Source: Nitrospira sp.
GTDB lineage: Bacteria; Nitrospirota; Nitrospiria; Nitrospirales; Nitrospiraceae
Assembly (NCBI GenBank): GCA_018242665.1
Contig: JAFEBL010000008.1
Coordinates: 1 to 64,000, forward strand
Direction: 5' to 3'
DNA length: 64,000 bases
Part shown: positions 51,124 to 60,102 of the stretch, piece after piece
How the letters are laid out: the number at the start of each line of letters is the position of its first letter
How positions within the stretch are numbered: position 1 is the stretch's first letter
Notes under the pieces: generated by a model
Seen by the model: only the letters and a program-made list of their open reading frames with translations
What the model was told of the DNA's origin: nothing
Database searches by the model: none
Translations under genes and position numbers: made by a program

Positions 51124-52086
51124 ATGGATGGCAACGCAACGTTTCACGCATCCAAGAGGTTGGCAATTATTGTGTTCCTATTGACGATTTGTTTCGGGGT
51201 GGCCGACAGCGGCCCAGGGTTTGCGGCAGGCGTGTGGACGAACGAACCGGCAGGGGCGAATGTTCTTCTTGACTGCCCATTTTCCGGTAATGTCTGCCAG
51301 ATGTTCAATGTGTATGGAAATCAACCTTTTTCCAGTGACTCAACGGGGCCTGTCTCGCCGTCGGGGATCTTGGACGAAGTGTTAGAAGCAAATGCTACTA
51401 CCGGAGGTGGCCAGTTTATTTATGAATTTCAAGCAAGCCTTGGACAAACGGCACGTGAAGTCTACGTAGGCACATTTTGGAAAACAAATTCTCAATTTCA
51501 AGGCATGTTTGGGGGCAGTATTGCGAACAAAATGATCTTCATCTCTGGTGAGGGAAACAATAATTTCCTCAACTGGTACGGCCCGCCCGATTCCCCAAGA
51601 CAACTACTATGGGCTATGCAGTCAGTCCAAAATAATTGCCATGTGTCTGGTTGGTCAGGAGGATGCGGGGGGGGTTCCGCCTCCGGAGTGTACGGATCAG
51701 GGGTATTCCAAGCAAATGCGGGCGGCAGTGGGGTGGTTTCAGCCGGAACCGGCTGGCATCTGATCGAAATTTACCAGCGCGCAAGTACCACAGACACGTC
51801 ACGAGACGGCGTAATCAAATGGTGGGTGGATAATCAACTGGTTGGAAACTACACCAATGTCAACCTCGCGCCAGGAGGTTTCACAAACGTTCAGTATAAT
51901 CATACCTGGGACGGCAGCGCTGCATTGCAATGTTACCCCGCTTCCTCAATCGGCCGTGATTGCAGTCGCGCCTGGCATCATATGTGGGACCATCTGCGAG
52001 TCTCTGGGGGCGGATCCGGAACTTCGCGAGACCAACCGCCCGGGCCACCCGCAACTCCATCATTACGCAGTGTGACAACCCCGTAA
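51124..52086 (+). CDS. Exported protein, possibly concanavalin-like, next to glycan genes
   Basis: A 320-residue protein with a signal peptide (LAIIVFLLTICFGVADSGPG). The mature part is rich in Gly, Ser, Asn and aromatic residues and looks all-beta: GGQFIYEFQASLGQTAREVY, VGTFWKTNSQFQGMFGGSIA, GTGWHLIEIYQRAST, then DGVIKWWVDNQLVGNYTNVN. The W-x-D-N and LIEIY pattern resembles concanavalin/LamG-type folds of polysaccharide lyases and sugar-binding proteins, but no catalytic motif can be pointed to. The GAGG site is six bases before ATG 51124. It is the only plus-strand gene here and lies between the dehydrogenase and the glycan cluster. Confidence 0.65.
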   Translation: MDGNATFHASKRLAIIVFLLTICFGVADSGPGFAAGVWTNEPAGANVLLDCPFSGNVCQMFNVYGNQPFSSDSTGPVSPSGILDEVLEANATTGGGQFIYEFQASLGQTAREVYVGTFWKTNSQFQGMFGGSIANKMIFISGEGNNNFLNWYGPPDSPRQLLWAMQSVQNNCHVSGWSGGCGGGSASGVYGSGVFQANAGGSGVVSAGTGWHLIEIYQRASTTDTSRDGVIKWWVDNQLVGNYTNVNLAPGGFTNVQYNHTWDGSAALQCYPASSIGRDCSRAWHHMWDHLRVSGGGSGTSRDQPPGPPATPSLRSVTTP

Positions 52087-52250
52087 CTGTATGTTCGATC
52101 GGTCGTTGCCCATTTGTGGGTATAAGTCGCTGGGAGTTCCATCTGTCGACTTGGGGAATCGCCTCACGATCAGCACATAGAGAATTTCGACCGCGGCAGG
52201 GATACATTTCCTTTCAGGGAGAATCGCCGAAGCCGCAGCTTTACGTTTGT

Positions 52251-53525
52251 TTAGATGGCCGTTGTTTTCGGAGAAGATCTCAAACAGGTCTTCAGTCCTA
52301 TCATAGATTGGAGTCTTTCAGATGCCCCAGGCCACATACGGGTCAAGAGCACTATCATTCCCATCGCAGCAAACATTAACAGGTAAGGCATCACCGGAAT
52401 CATATAACGGAAGAGCGGAAGCGTCAGCCAATGAATGACCACAAAATACGCCACGAGCACTAGTATAGTGAACGCCTTCCAATTCCTTTGCCTCCAAGAT
52501 AAGACGATACCGACGCCCGCAAGGATATATAAGCCGAGGTTAATGGCAAATGTCGCCCCGTGGTTATTCCCTGATTCTGTGGAGTACCAGAGGCGAAAAA
52601 ATTTTTTTGCCATGTACACGCTCAAATCCACCGGATCATTCCTGAGTCGGGCTTTATAGTGATCAATGGCAACCTTTGCTAAATATCTGTCTCTCTCGGC
52701 AGGAGGATGATCTTCGGGAGGCGCCACTATCCCCCTCGCTTTCGCTTCCTCGTACAAGCGAGCAACCTCCTTAGCCCGCCCATCACCGATGGTCAACATC
52801 GGCTCTGACGCCCCATAAAGAATCACGGAACTATTTGCGCCGATAGGAATGACTTCTTCCAAGACAAGGTAGTTACGAATTCCCCAGGGAAGAATGATCA
52901 ACGCAAAACAGACCACCGTCAAAAGATACATGCGTAGCCATCTAAATCCCTGATCCCGGAATACAAACAGGAAGGGCAAGAGTATGAGTGGCATAAATTG
53001 GGTCGTTCCGCGAGTTAACGTCGCTAGTCCAAGAAAAACCCCCGCCGCACCATAGTACTCCCACCTGGCACTCTTGATCGCCCATATCGTAAACCATAGC
53101 CAGACCGCGACCAAAAACGTAAAGAGTACTTCTGTGCCCACGTAGAGGGTGGAATATATTGCAAAGGGATAAACGGCCCATATCGCCGCAGACAACAAGC
53201 CGACCGGCGAGTCGAATATCTCCTTCGCAATCAGATAGAGGAGAACAGCCATCGCAGAATCAAGCACGATTTGGACTATTTTAATTCCCATGATGCCGTC
53301 CCCGCCAAATAGGAATGCCAGGATAGCAATCGCGAGGGAATATAGCGGGGGTGTGTACACCGGGAAGGCGGGATCGGCGAACCCTTGACCCTCCAGGAGC
53401 ATTTGGGCGCCTTTGATATAGGCAAACTGCGCGTTGTAAGAAACGTGAGGCTCTGGCAAGATAAGCAGCGCAGTTACTCGCAGAACAAGCGAAACCCCAA
53501 ATATCAACGCATAGAGTTTCATCAT
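52251..53525 (-). CDS. GT39/ArnT-type membrane glycosyltransferase
   Basis: A 424-residue protein with about ten membrane segments. The first loop carries the acidic PxxSYNAQFAYIKGAQMLLEG region where GT-C enzymes hold catalytic aspartates; here acidic residues lie in LLEGQGFADPAF. Later segments include AIWAVYPFAIYSTLYVGTEV and LGLATLTRGTTQFMPLILLP, both typical of the PMT_2 family. The enzyme would use a polyprenyl-linked sugar donor at the periplasmic face. Its ATG overlaps the stop of the upstream GT4 gene. Absence of a clear D/E-D pair in loop 1 leaves activity open. Confidence 0.75.
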   Translation of the reverse strand: MMKLYALIFGVSLVLRVTALLILPEPHVSYNAQFAYIKGAQMLLEGQGFADPAFPVYTPPLYSLAIAILAFLFGGDGIMGIKIVQIVLDSAMAVLLYLIAKEIFDSPVGLLSAAIWAVYPFAIYSTLYVGTEVLFTFLVAVWLWFTIWAIKSARWEYYGAAGVFLGLATLTRGTTQFMPLILLPFLFVFRDQGFRWLRMYLLTVVCFALIILPWGIRNYLVLEEVIPIGANSSVILYGASEPMLTIGDGRAKEVARLYEEAKARGIVAPPEDHPPAERDRYLAKVAIDHYKARLRNDPVDLSVYMAKKFFRLWYSTESGNNHGATFAINLGLYILAGVGIVLSWRQRNWKAFTILVLVAYFVVIHWLTLPLFRYMIPVMPYLLMFAAMGMIVLLTRMWPGASERLQSMIGLKTCLRSSPKTTAI

Positions 53526-54769
53526 ATTCTTGACGAGGGCAAGTTCGAGCCGACTCTCCGTGACCTTGCAATCTCATAGGCCTGTATCAAGCTTTTTCCG
53601 ATGACATCCCAAGAGTATTGGTTTGTCACGACTCGATAGCCCTCCCGCGACAGCGCCTCACGCAAGTTCATATCTCTCAACAGCTTGAGCGTTGCATTGA
53701 CAAATTGGTCGGGCGTATCTGCCAGCAACACATGATGTTGGTCTTTTAAGGTTAGCCCTGAGGCAGCAAACGTCGTACTGACGATCGGCATTCCCATCGC
53801 CAAGGCATCAAGAATTTTTAAACGTGTGCCCCCCCCATCCGTGATGGGACAGACAAACACTGTCGCTTTCTGAAAGTAGGGACGCACATCGTCTACAAAG
53901 CCCGGAACATGTACCCGTTGATCACGTTGAGCTAACTCCAGCAACCAGGCCGGCGCGTTTTTTCCAACCACGTCGATTTCAAGATCTTTTACCCGGCTCG
54001 ATAGCTCAGGCCATATCGAGTGAAAAAAGTACGTAATGGCGCCACGGTTTGCCAATTGATCGAGGCGACCACAGAACAGCAGACGGGTGCCTCCAGGGTC
54101 AGGACGAGGAGTGAAATACCTGACATCAACCCCGTTCGGGACCACGCAGATAGTACTGTCGCCGCAAGACGCTCTCACCAATTGCCCTTCATCTTCAGAC
54201 ACGACGACATTGACAGCAAAAGTGGGACACCACCGTTGCTCGGCGGCAAGCAGATGCGCCGCCTCTTGTGACCAAAATGCCCGCCACAATACGTTGCGCT
54301 CATGCGACGCACGCCGCCGGACAAGCGCAGACTCGATATCGTGGTGATTCAGGACCGTACCGGCATGAGGAATATGCGGTACGTAGGGGGAGAGTCCGAG
54401 GGTATCCGCGTGCACGACATCGAACTGAACGCGGCTGATCAGGCGTTGGAGCTTCTTCTCCATTTCTTTCGAACGTAGCCACCGGAACTCATAGGGCTCC
54501 CCGGTGAGCAGGCCACTGATCGCACGCCAGTAGCGGCCTCCGAAAGAGTCTGTGGGCAATGGAACCCAATCCACGCTCGCACAAAACTTCGAAAGCGCTT
54601 CCACACAATCTTGAGGCGTCACTCCGTGCGGTCTCGAGGCCGGCTGATCGAATACAAGGGCATGGACTTCATGTTCCCTGGCCGCCTCCCTCAACAAATT
54701 GTAGTTTCGCTGGAGCGGTCCACCTTTGGGAGGATACGCGAGATTGTGGCCTAACCAAAGAATTTTCAT
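53522..54769 (-). CDS. Family 4 glycosyltransferase
   Basis: A 415-residue GT-B enzyme. N-terminal MKILWLGHNLAYPPKGGPLQ, with the acceptor loop glycines, and VVHADTLGLSPYVPHIPHAG. The donor domain has CVVPNGVDVRYFTP, RLLFCGRLDQLANRGAITYF and VFVCPITDGGGTRLKILDAL, where the EX7E-like motif is degenerate: the first Glu is replaced by Asp in ITDGGG. The ATG at 54769 lies one base beyond the stop of the next gene upstream, and its end overlaps the GT39-like gene. It should add a sugar to a lipid-linked glycan on the cytoplasmic side. Confidence 0.85.
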   Translation of the reverse strand: MKILWLGHNLAYPPKGGPLQRNYNLLREAAREHEVHALVFDQPASRPHGVTPQDCVEALSKFCASVDWVPLPTDSFGGRYWRAISGLLTGEPYEFRWLRSKEMEKKLQRLISRVQFDVVHADTLGLSPYVPHIPHAGTVLNHHDIESALVRRRASHERNVLWRAFWSQEAAHLLAAEQRWCPTFAVNVVVSEDEGQLVRASCGDSTICVVPNGVDVRYFTPRPDPGGTRLLFCGRLDQLANRGAITYFFHSIWPELSSRVKDLEIDVVGKNAPAWLLELAQRDQRVHVPGFVDDVRPYFQKATVFVCPITDGGGTRLKILDALAMGMPIVSTTFAASGLTLKDQHHVLLADTPDQFVNATLKLLRDMNLREALSREGYRVVTNQYSWDVIGKSLIQAYEIARSRRVGSNLPSSRI

Positions 54770-54770
54770 G

Positions 54771-55892
54771 CTAGCTCTGACACAGAGATCGATACAATCC
54801 CGCAGTCCGCTCCGCCATTATACTGGCGCTGAATTCCCGCTCGACGTGCCTTCGCCCCTGAATCCCGAGCAATTTGGCGGTGTCCGGTTTCTCGATCAAT
54901 TCTGCCAGGGCCCTGGCGAGTTCATCGGCCTCACCAGCATGCACTAATTTTCCAGAAAGGTCATGCGCAATCACTTCAGGGATCCCGCCAACGTTCGTGG
55001 CCACTACCGGCCGGTTTAAAGCAAGGGCTTCCAGCAGAACCATCGGAATGCCTTCATGCAGCGAGGGCAGCACAAAGATGTCCATCAGGTTCAGACAGTC
55101 ATAGGCATGGTCTTGATGGCCTGTGAAGATGGCAGCATTCTCCAGCCCCAGCCGTTTTGCGTTCGCTTCGAGGTCGCTCCGTAGAGGACCGTCTCCAACC
55201 AGGAGAAGTATCACATTGAGCTTGGATGCCCGAAGGATCTTGGTCGCTTCTAGCAATGTGGCGTGCCCCTTCACTGGAACCAGTCGCCCGGCGGTTCCGA
55301 TGATCACGGCATCTTCGGCGATCTGCCAGGTCCTTCGAAGGACCTCCCTTGAAGTTGTGACTCGCACAGCCTCCAGATCAATTCCATTGTGAATGCACTG
55401 CACCCGATTCGAACCATACCTTCCGACAAGAACCTTCTCAATATCTGAAGACACCGCCACCACCCGATCCACGAGCCAGTCTGTTATGAACCGGTCGGCG
55501 GCAGTATACCCTGCCATCTTCGCATTCCTGAGACCTTTGAATGGTTCCGGCAAACCGTGCACAATCCGCACGACGTGTGGTATCCCCATGGCCTTTGCCA
55601 CCAGCGTTCCGATGAACGAATCTTTATACTTATGCGTGTGAACGACATCCGGGCGGAACTTCCGGAGAGTTTTGGCGAGGCGGTAGGCAATGCCTGTCGT
55701 GCTAAACGTTTGCTCCGGAATAATGGTCAGCGACACGGGCAGTTTGCGAAGTTCTTCGGCCAACCGTCCTTCATTGAATAAAACCACCGACCATTCGAAC
55801 CCCGGCACTCGAACGAGATATCTCATGAGCGAGAGCAACTGAACCTCAGCCCCGGCCCACAAGTCTCCCATGGCCACATGACACACCTTCAC
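54771..55892 (-). CDS. Family 4 glycosyltransferase
   Basis: A 373-residue GT-B enzyme. MKVCHVAMGDLWAGAEVQLL carries the acceptor-side GAE motif. HTHKYKDSFIGTLVAKAMG and QCIHNGIDLEAV follow, then GTAGRLVPVKGHATLLEATK and FVLPSLHEGIPMVLLEALAL with the EX7E catalytic/donor motif complete. It is of normal length. The start at 55892 has only a weak ribosome site. It belongs to the run of three GT4 genes and is separated from the next by 85 bases. Confidence 0.9.
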   Translation of the reverse strand: MKVCHVAMGDLWAGAEVQLLSLMRYLVRVPGFEWSVVLFNEGRLAEELRKLPVSLTIIPEQTFSTTGIAYRLAKTLRKFRPDVVHTHKYKDSFIGTLVAKAMGIPHVVRIVHGLPEPFKGLRNAKMAGYTAADRFITDWLVDRVVAVSSDIEKVLVGRYGSNRVQCIHNGIDLEAVRVTTSREVLRRTWQIAEDAVIIGTAGRLVPVKGHATLLEATKILRASKLNVILLLVGDGPLRSDLEANAKRLGLENAAIFTGHQDHAYDCLNLMDIFVLPSLHEGIPMVLLEALALNRPVVATNVGGIPEVIAHDLSGKLVHAGEADELARALAELIEKPDTAKLLGIQGRRHVEREFSASIMAERTAGLYRSLCQS

Positions 55893-55977
55893 ATGACGCT
55901 CTGGTGTAGGAGTTTCATTGATGGAATGCCGCAGCGATAGTAGAAAAACTCAGTGTCGTCTCCATGCGAGAACATTT

Positions 55978-57102
55978 TTACCGTCTTGCTTCCATGCATT
56001 GATCATACAGAGACTGATAATTCTGCACCATCGTCTGCAAACTAAACTGCCCCTGTGCACGGAGTTGCCCGGTTTTGCCGAATTGAAGCGCATGCCCTTT
56101 CTCCGTCAGCAGAGCTATCACTCGATCGGCCAATGCCTGACTATTTTGGGAAGGGACAAGGTACCCGGTCACGCCATCCTCTACCAATTCCGGATTCCCA
56201 CCCACATCCGTGGCAATCACAGGCTTGCCGGCAACCATCGCCTCAAGTATGGCCATGGAAAGCCCTTCAGACAGCGAGGGCAACACAAAGACATCCAGCA
56301 AAGCCAGGATTTGGGGGATGTCCTGTCTCAAACCGAGGAATCGGACGTACCCATCGATACCCAATTGATGGGCTTGCTCTTTCAACTCGGCCTCAAGTTG
56401 GCCTCTCCCTGCGAAGACAAATGTCGTCTTGGGACATTTCGCCAAGATCGTTGGAATTGCCGCTATCAGATACTGGTGACCTTTGACGGGATATAAGTTC
56501 CCAACGACGCCCACAATTTGATTGCCTGTCGGCAGATCCAGTTCTTTTCTACACTGTTCGATGTCTGCCGGGGAGCACGGAGGCAGAACATTCACTCCAT
56601 TGTAGACCACCTTAACATCACGCGAATCGACTCCGACCTTGTCCACAATGAAGTGTTTCAAATTTTCTGACACTGCCACCATGGTGGCTCGACGGCTGAC
56701 CCACCGATAGGCTAGTCGCCGTCTGAATTTTTCCCAGAAATAGTTCTTCCCATGAACTGTTGCGACGAGCGGGATGCCTGTTAACGCAGACACGAAGCTC
56801 CCCTGCACATTGGCATCAAACTCATGGGCATGAATCACATCGACATGCTCGTCTTTTAGTAGTTTCTTGAATCGAAGGCCCCATCGCCAATCAAACATGC
56901 CGTGCGTCGGGATCACATAGGTACGCACCCCCCGACTCTCCGTATGCGCCTGAATCCAGCCAGGACGAAACAAACACAGAATGGCTCGGTAGCGCGAAGG
57001 ATTGAGCGAAGCGCTCAAATTGCTGATGACCCGTTCAGCACCGCCAGGTCCACTGCTGGTGGAAAGGTACAATACAGTTTTAGGAGTTGAGGACATGGGC
57101 AC
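55978..57102 (-). CDS. Family 4 glycosyltransferase
   Basis: A 374-residue GT-B enzyme: TVLYLSTSSGPGGAERVISN with the GGAE acceptor motif, HAHEFDANVQGSFVSALTGI, VVYNGVNVLPPCSP, VGVVGNLYPVKGHQYLIAAI and FVLPSLSEGLSMAILEAMVA with EX7E. The start may be ATG 57102 or 57096 (MSSTPKTV). It is about 33% alike by eye to the neighbouring GT4, suggesting an old duplication; no alignment was run. It should add another sugar of the repeating unit. Confidence 0.85.
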   Translation of the reverse strand: MPMSSTPKTVLYLSTSSGPGGAERVISNLSASLNPSRYRAILCLFRPGWIQAHTESRGVRTYVIPTHGMFDWRWGLRFKKLLKDEHVDVIHAHEFDANVQGSFVSALTGIPLVATVHGKNYFWEKFRRRLAYRWVSRRATMVAVSENLKHFIVDKVGVDSRDVKVVYNGVNVLPPCSPADIEQCRKELDLPTGNQIVGVVGNLYPVKGHQYLIAAIPTILAKCPKTTFVFAGRGQLEAELKEQAHQLGIDGYVRFLGLRQDIPQILALLDVFVLPSLSEGLSMAILEAMVAGKPVIATDVGGNPELVEDGVTGYLVPSQNSQALADRVIALLTEKGHALQFGKTGQLRAQGQFSLQTMVQNYQSLYDQCMEARR

Positions 57103-57165
57103 AAACTCTCAGGTTCCCGCTTTACATCACTACCTGAACATGCGACACGAGCAAAGCTTGGTGCG

Positions 57166-58482
57166 CTAGTGGCCGGATCGCGTCAGGCTATAAGCGATCC
57201 ATATCCAGTTGGCAAGTATATAGGACACGATCGGGGCCAAGATCACGAGTTGTCGTCTGGCCAACGTCCCTTTCGTGTTGATGGCGTCCCAGAGCTGACG
57301 CCATTGCGCGATGACCGTCGCAGCATATACCAGCAGCAAACAGTCCACGGCATCCCTGTAGCGAGGAGACCCGTATACCACAAAGGTCACGGCAAGCGTA
57401 TAGGCAATCAACGTCACACTCACCCACCAGAACCAATCGCGCACTCCGAAAACAAGCCCTGCAACACCTACTATCAAGACTGCCCCGCTCAACAGTCCCA
57501 GCACGCTGCTGATGATCGTGGACTGTGGCGATGGCAATTTGTACAACTCTGTGAGTTCTTCTCGCTCAAATCTGGGCCAGAGAAACCACGCCATTTTATT
57601 GAATCCTAACTGGACCATCTCAACGGGGTGTTCCTGGATATGCTTGAAAGCCTCGGCTCGATGCCAGGCATCGGATTGCGGAGTACCGAACCCGCCGCCG
57701 GCAGCTTCCAATTCTGCAGGAAATGGCACCCATTTGCCCGTGGCTTCAGGATTGTTCCCTATATGCAGATTCACCCCTGATGTATAGCTCAGTGGAAGCG
57801 GCTGTCCCCACACGACCACATTTCGCCACATCCACGGGGTCAGTGTCAGCACTAACGCGAGGGCAAACCATGCAACATATCGGCCAGCGTCTCTCCACGA
57901 CCGTGAAACCATATATAAATATCCGCCGAAGAGAACCGGGTAGAAAATAGCGACCTCTCGCGTCAAGAGACAAGATGCGGTAAGGAAACCCAACAGGAGA
58001 GCCTGGCGGCGGTTGGGACTATAGGGCTTCTGCGAGATCACTACGAGGGCGGAGAGCAGAAAGGTCGCGAAAAACGGTTCGCTCATCACAAAGGTGTCGG
58101 CGGCGACCCAAGACGGCAACAGACCTCTCAGCCAGAATGCCACCCTGGCTGCTCGCTCGCCGGTGATGTTCCGAACCAGAAGATATGTCAGGATGCCGTT
58201 GAGCACCCCAATCAGAGCTGTGGCAAGTTGCCCCGTGAGAAAGGTCGGGCCAGGTACCAGCGAAAACACTCCCGCTAAGTATACAAAATACAGCGGCGCA
58301 CGATATCCAAACTCTCCGCCCCCCGTCACCCATGCGTCCCACGAGTGAGCAAGTTTCTGAGCTCCAGAATAGAAGGCCAGCTGATCCCCGCCAGGCGCTT
58401 CGTGTTGTCCACCCCATACGATCAACATGATCCGTATCAGGAACACGAAGATGGTGCTTACCACGAGGTTACTCACGATCAT
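57166..58482 (-). CDS. GT39-type membrane glycosyltransferase
   Basis: A 438-residue protein with ten or more membrane helices. Loop 1 contains WGGQHEAPGGDQLAFYSGAQ and WVTGGGEFGYRAPLYFVYLA, the region where PMT_2 enzymes carry acidic catalytic residues; candidates are D33 and E57. Later segments are SWVAADTFVMSEPFFATFLL, GFLTASCLLTREVAIFYP and LVLTLTPWMWRNVVVWG. It would use a polyprenyl-phosphate sugar. It is a paralogue of the GT39-like gene at 52251-53525; both have the same topology and gene-cluster role. Confidence 0.8.
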   Translation of the reverse strand: MIVSNLVVSTIFVFLIRIMLIVWGGQHEAPGGDQLAFYSGAQKLAHSWDAWVTGGGEFGYRAPLYFVYLAGVFSLVPGPTFLTGQLATALIGVLNGILTYLLVRNITGERAARVAFWLRGLLPSWVAADTFVMSEPFFATFLLSALVVISQKPYSPNRRQALLLGFLTASCLLTREVAIFYPVLFGGYLYMVSRSWRDAGRYVAWFALALVLTLTPWMWRNVVVWGQPLPLSYTSGVNLHIGNNPEATGKWVPFPAELEAAGGGFGTPQSDAWHRAEAFKHIQEHPVEMVQLGFNKMAWFLWPRFEREELTELYKLPSPQSTIISSVLGLLSGAVLIVGVAGLVFGVRDWFWWVSVTLIAYTLAVTFVVYGSPRYRDAVDCLLLVYAATVIAQWRQLWDAINTKGTLARRQLVILAPIVSYILANWIWIAYSLTRSGH

Positions 58483-58610
58483 AGTTCGAACATTCCAGCC
58501 AGCTCTTGGATTCCACGCCCTTGGATTAAACTCATTTTATGATTGAAGGGATCACTGACTGGTATATGTGAAACCATTCGCGCAGGACACCTGAGTGTTT
58601 TTGAAACGTG

Positions 58611-59972
58611 TTACGTCACTGGCTTGAGCCTACTCCAGGAGGCCAAACGAGGAGGCGTGGGCAGGGATCCTCCGGCTACTGTCTTTTTTAGATATTGCTC
58701 GCTCGTATTTCTCAGCGCGACAACTAACCCTGTTAAGATCCAAAATGTTGGGTAGTAGAGTGTTGATATAAACGTACTGGTAACAAGAAATCCTACAAGT
58801 GCTCCAAGGACAGCATTGCCGAACCATGCTGCTTCCTCTAACTCTCTATCTTTCCGAACCGCTGTACGTGGCGACATCCCTCGCTGCGGCAGAACCAATG
58901 AATTGCAGAATCTGGCATCCTTGTAGTTCAACACCACCATCGTCACAAAGATGCTAAGCCCGATCAGGCCCAGTTCCGGCAGCAACGTGAAGTATAGCGA
59001 GTGAGCCTGTCTACCGGCTAAGGACTTGGTCTGCCAGGTCCTGCCGCCAAGATATTCGCCAATGGTCCATGGGAAGTTACCTTGTCCGACCCCGAAGACG
59101 GGATTAGCCAAAAACATCTCCCAGCCGATGCCCCACGAAAACATTCGCTGTCCTGCTGTACCAGTCTCCATGGTGCTGTCGTCGGTGATCGTCCGTATGC
59201 GATCCCAATACTCCTGAGGAGCAGCGAACAAAACCAAAATAAAAACAGCCACCAACATAATGAGAGACACCACTTTCCGTGGGGAGTACAACCAACAGAA
59301 GGACCCTACTAACACGAGACCAATAAATCCTCCTCGCGAGCCGGTAGAGATTGAGGAGAGGACAAATATGCCCAGCAACGCCAAATATAGGATCTTCGAG
59401 CCTTTGGCAGTCGAACTTTGATACATAAAGAATGCGAACGGCACGGCGACGTTCATTTCCATCGCAAAGTCATTCTCATCACCCAACCACCCTCCAACGC
59501 CACGACCTTGATGCAGCATCCCGTTTATAGCCAGAAGGGCATGAACCGCCAGCCACACCACAATCACTTTGTGCATCCTTGCGGTCGTGCTCACGAACGT
59601 GGTGATGCCCAAATAAAAAAAGAACGCCAACGTCATATCTTTGAATATGGTAAACGCCCAAAAGTTGTTGTTGGCAAATGGCACCCACAATGCCATGAAT
59701 ATCAGCAGGCAAATCCACAGCTTGGTCTGGGCTTTAGAAAAACTGGATTTTCCGGATGAGAATACGGCTACGGCTAGGAGTGCATCTACCAGAGACGGAA
59801 AGGGGATGACCTTTAAAAATGGCAGAAAATCTTGTGGCCGGCCGAACTCGAATAGCATAGCCAACAAGACAAGGTAGAAGCCGAGCTCTGTGCGCTGAGC
59901 CTTCGCTTCAGTTCCCATCGTATCTTTCCAAGGCCGTCCACCAAGGGCAGGCGCCTTTCCTGTAACTACCAT
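58611..59972 (-). CDS. O-antigen polymerase/ligase-like membrane protein
   Basis: A 453-residue polytopic protein with about 11 hydrophobic segments. The Wzy_C/WaaL-type signature is visible: the large periplasmic loop with MFSWGIGWEMFLANPVFGVG, QGNFPWTIGEYLGGRTWQTK and GRQAHSLYFTLLPELGLIGL, where the R/H residues are typical of polymerases and ligases. LSSISTGSRGGFIGLVLVGS matches the conserved arginine before it. It should polymerise the repeat unit or join the finished chain to lipid or protein; sequence does not say which. ATG 59972 and ATG 59918 both have sites; the first is taken. Confidence 0.8.
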   Translation of the reverse strand: MVVTGKAPALGGRPWKDTMGTEAKAQRTELGFYLVLLAMLFEFGRPQDFLPFLKVIPFPSLVDALLAVAVFSSGKSSFSKAQTKLWICLLIFMALWVPFANNNFWAFTIFKDMTLAFFFYLGITTFVSTTARMHKVIVVWLAVHALLAINGMLHQGRGVGGWLGDENDFAMEMNVAVPFAFFMYQSSTAKGSKILYLALLGIFVLSSISTGSRGGFIGLVLVGSFCWLYSPRKVVSLIMLVAVFILVLFAAPQEYWDRIRTITDDSTMETGTAGQRMFSWGIGWEMFLANPVFGVGQGNFPWTIGEYLGGRTWQTKSLAGRQAHSLYFTLLPELGLIGLSIFVTMVVLNYKDARFCNSLVLPQRGMSPRTAVRKDRELEEAAWFGNAVLGALVGFLVTSTFISTLYYPTFWILTGLVVALRNTSEQYLKKTVAGGSLPTPPRLASWSRLKPVT

Positions 59973-60102
59973 ATTCCTACGTCCTCATTCTGATCACGTT
60001 TCGTCAAAGCCACGCTGGGATGAACTCACCAATCCGTCACAATGGCCGTGAGCTTCACCAGCCTTTACTATCCGCAACGCCCTTTTGGTCAACATTGAGC
60101 GG

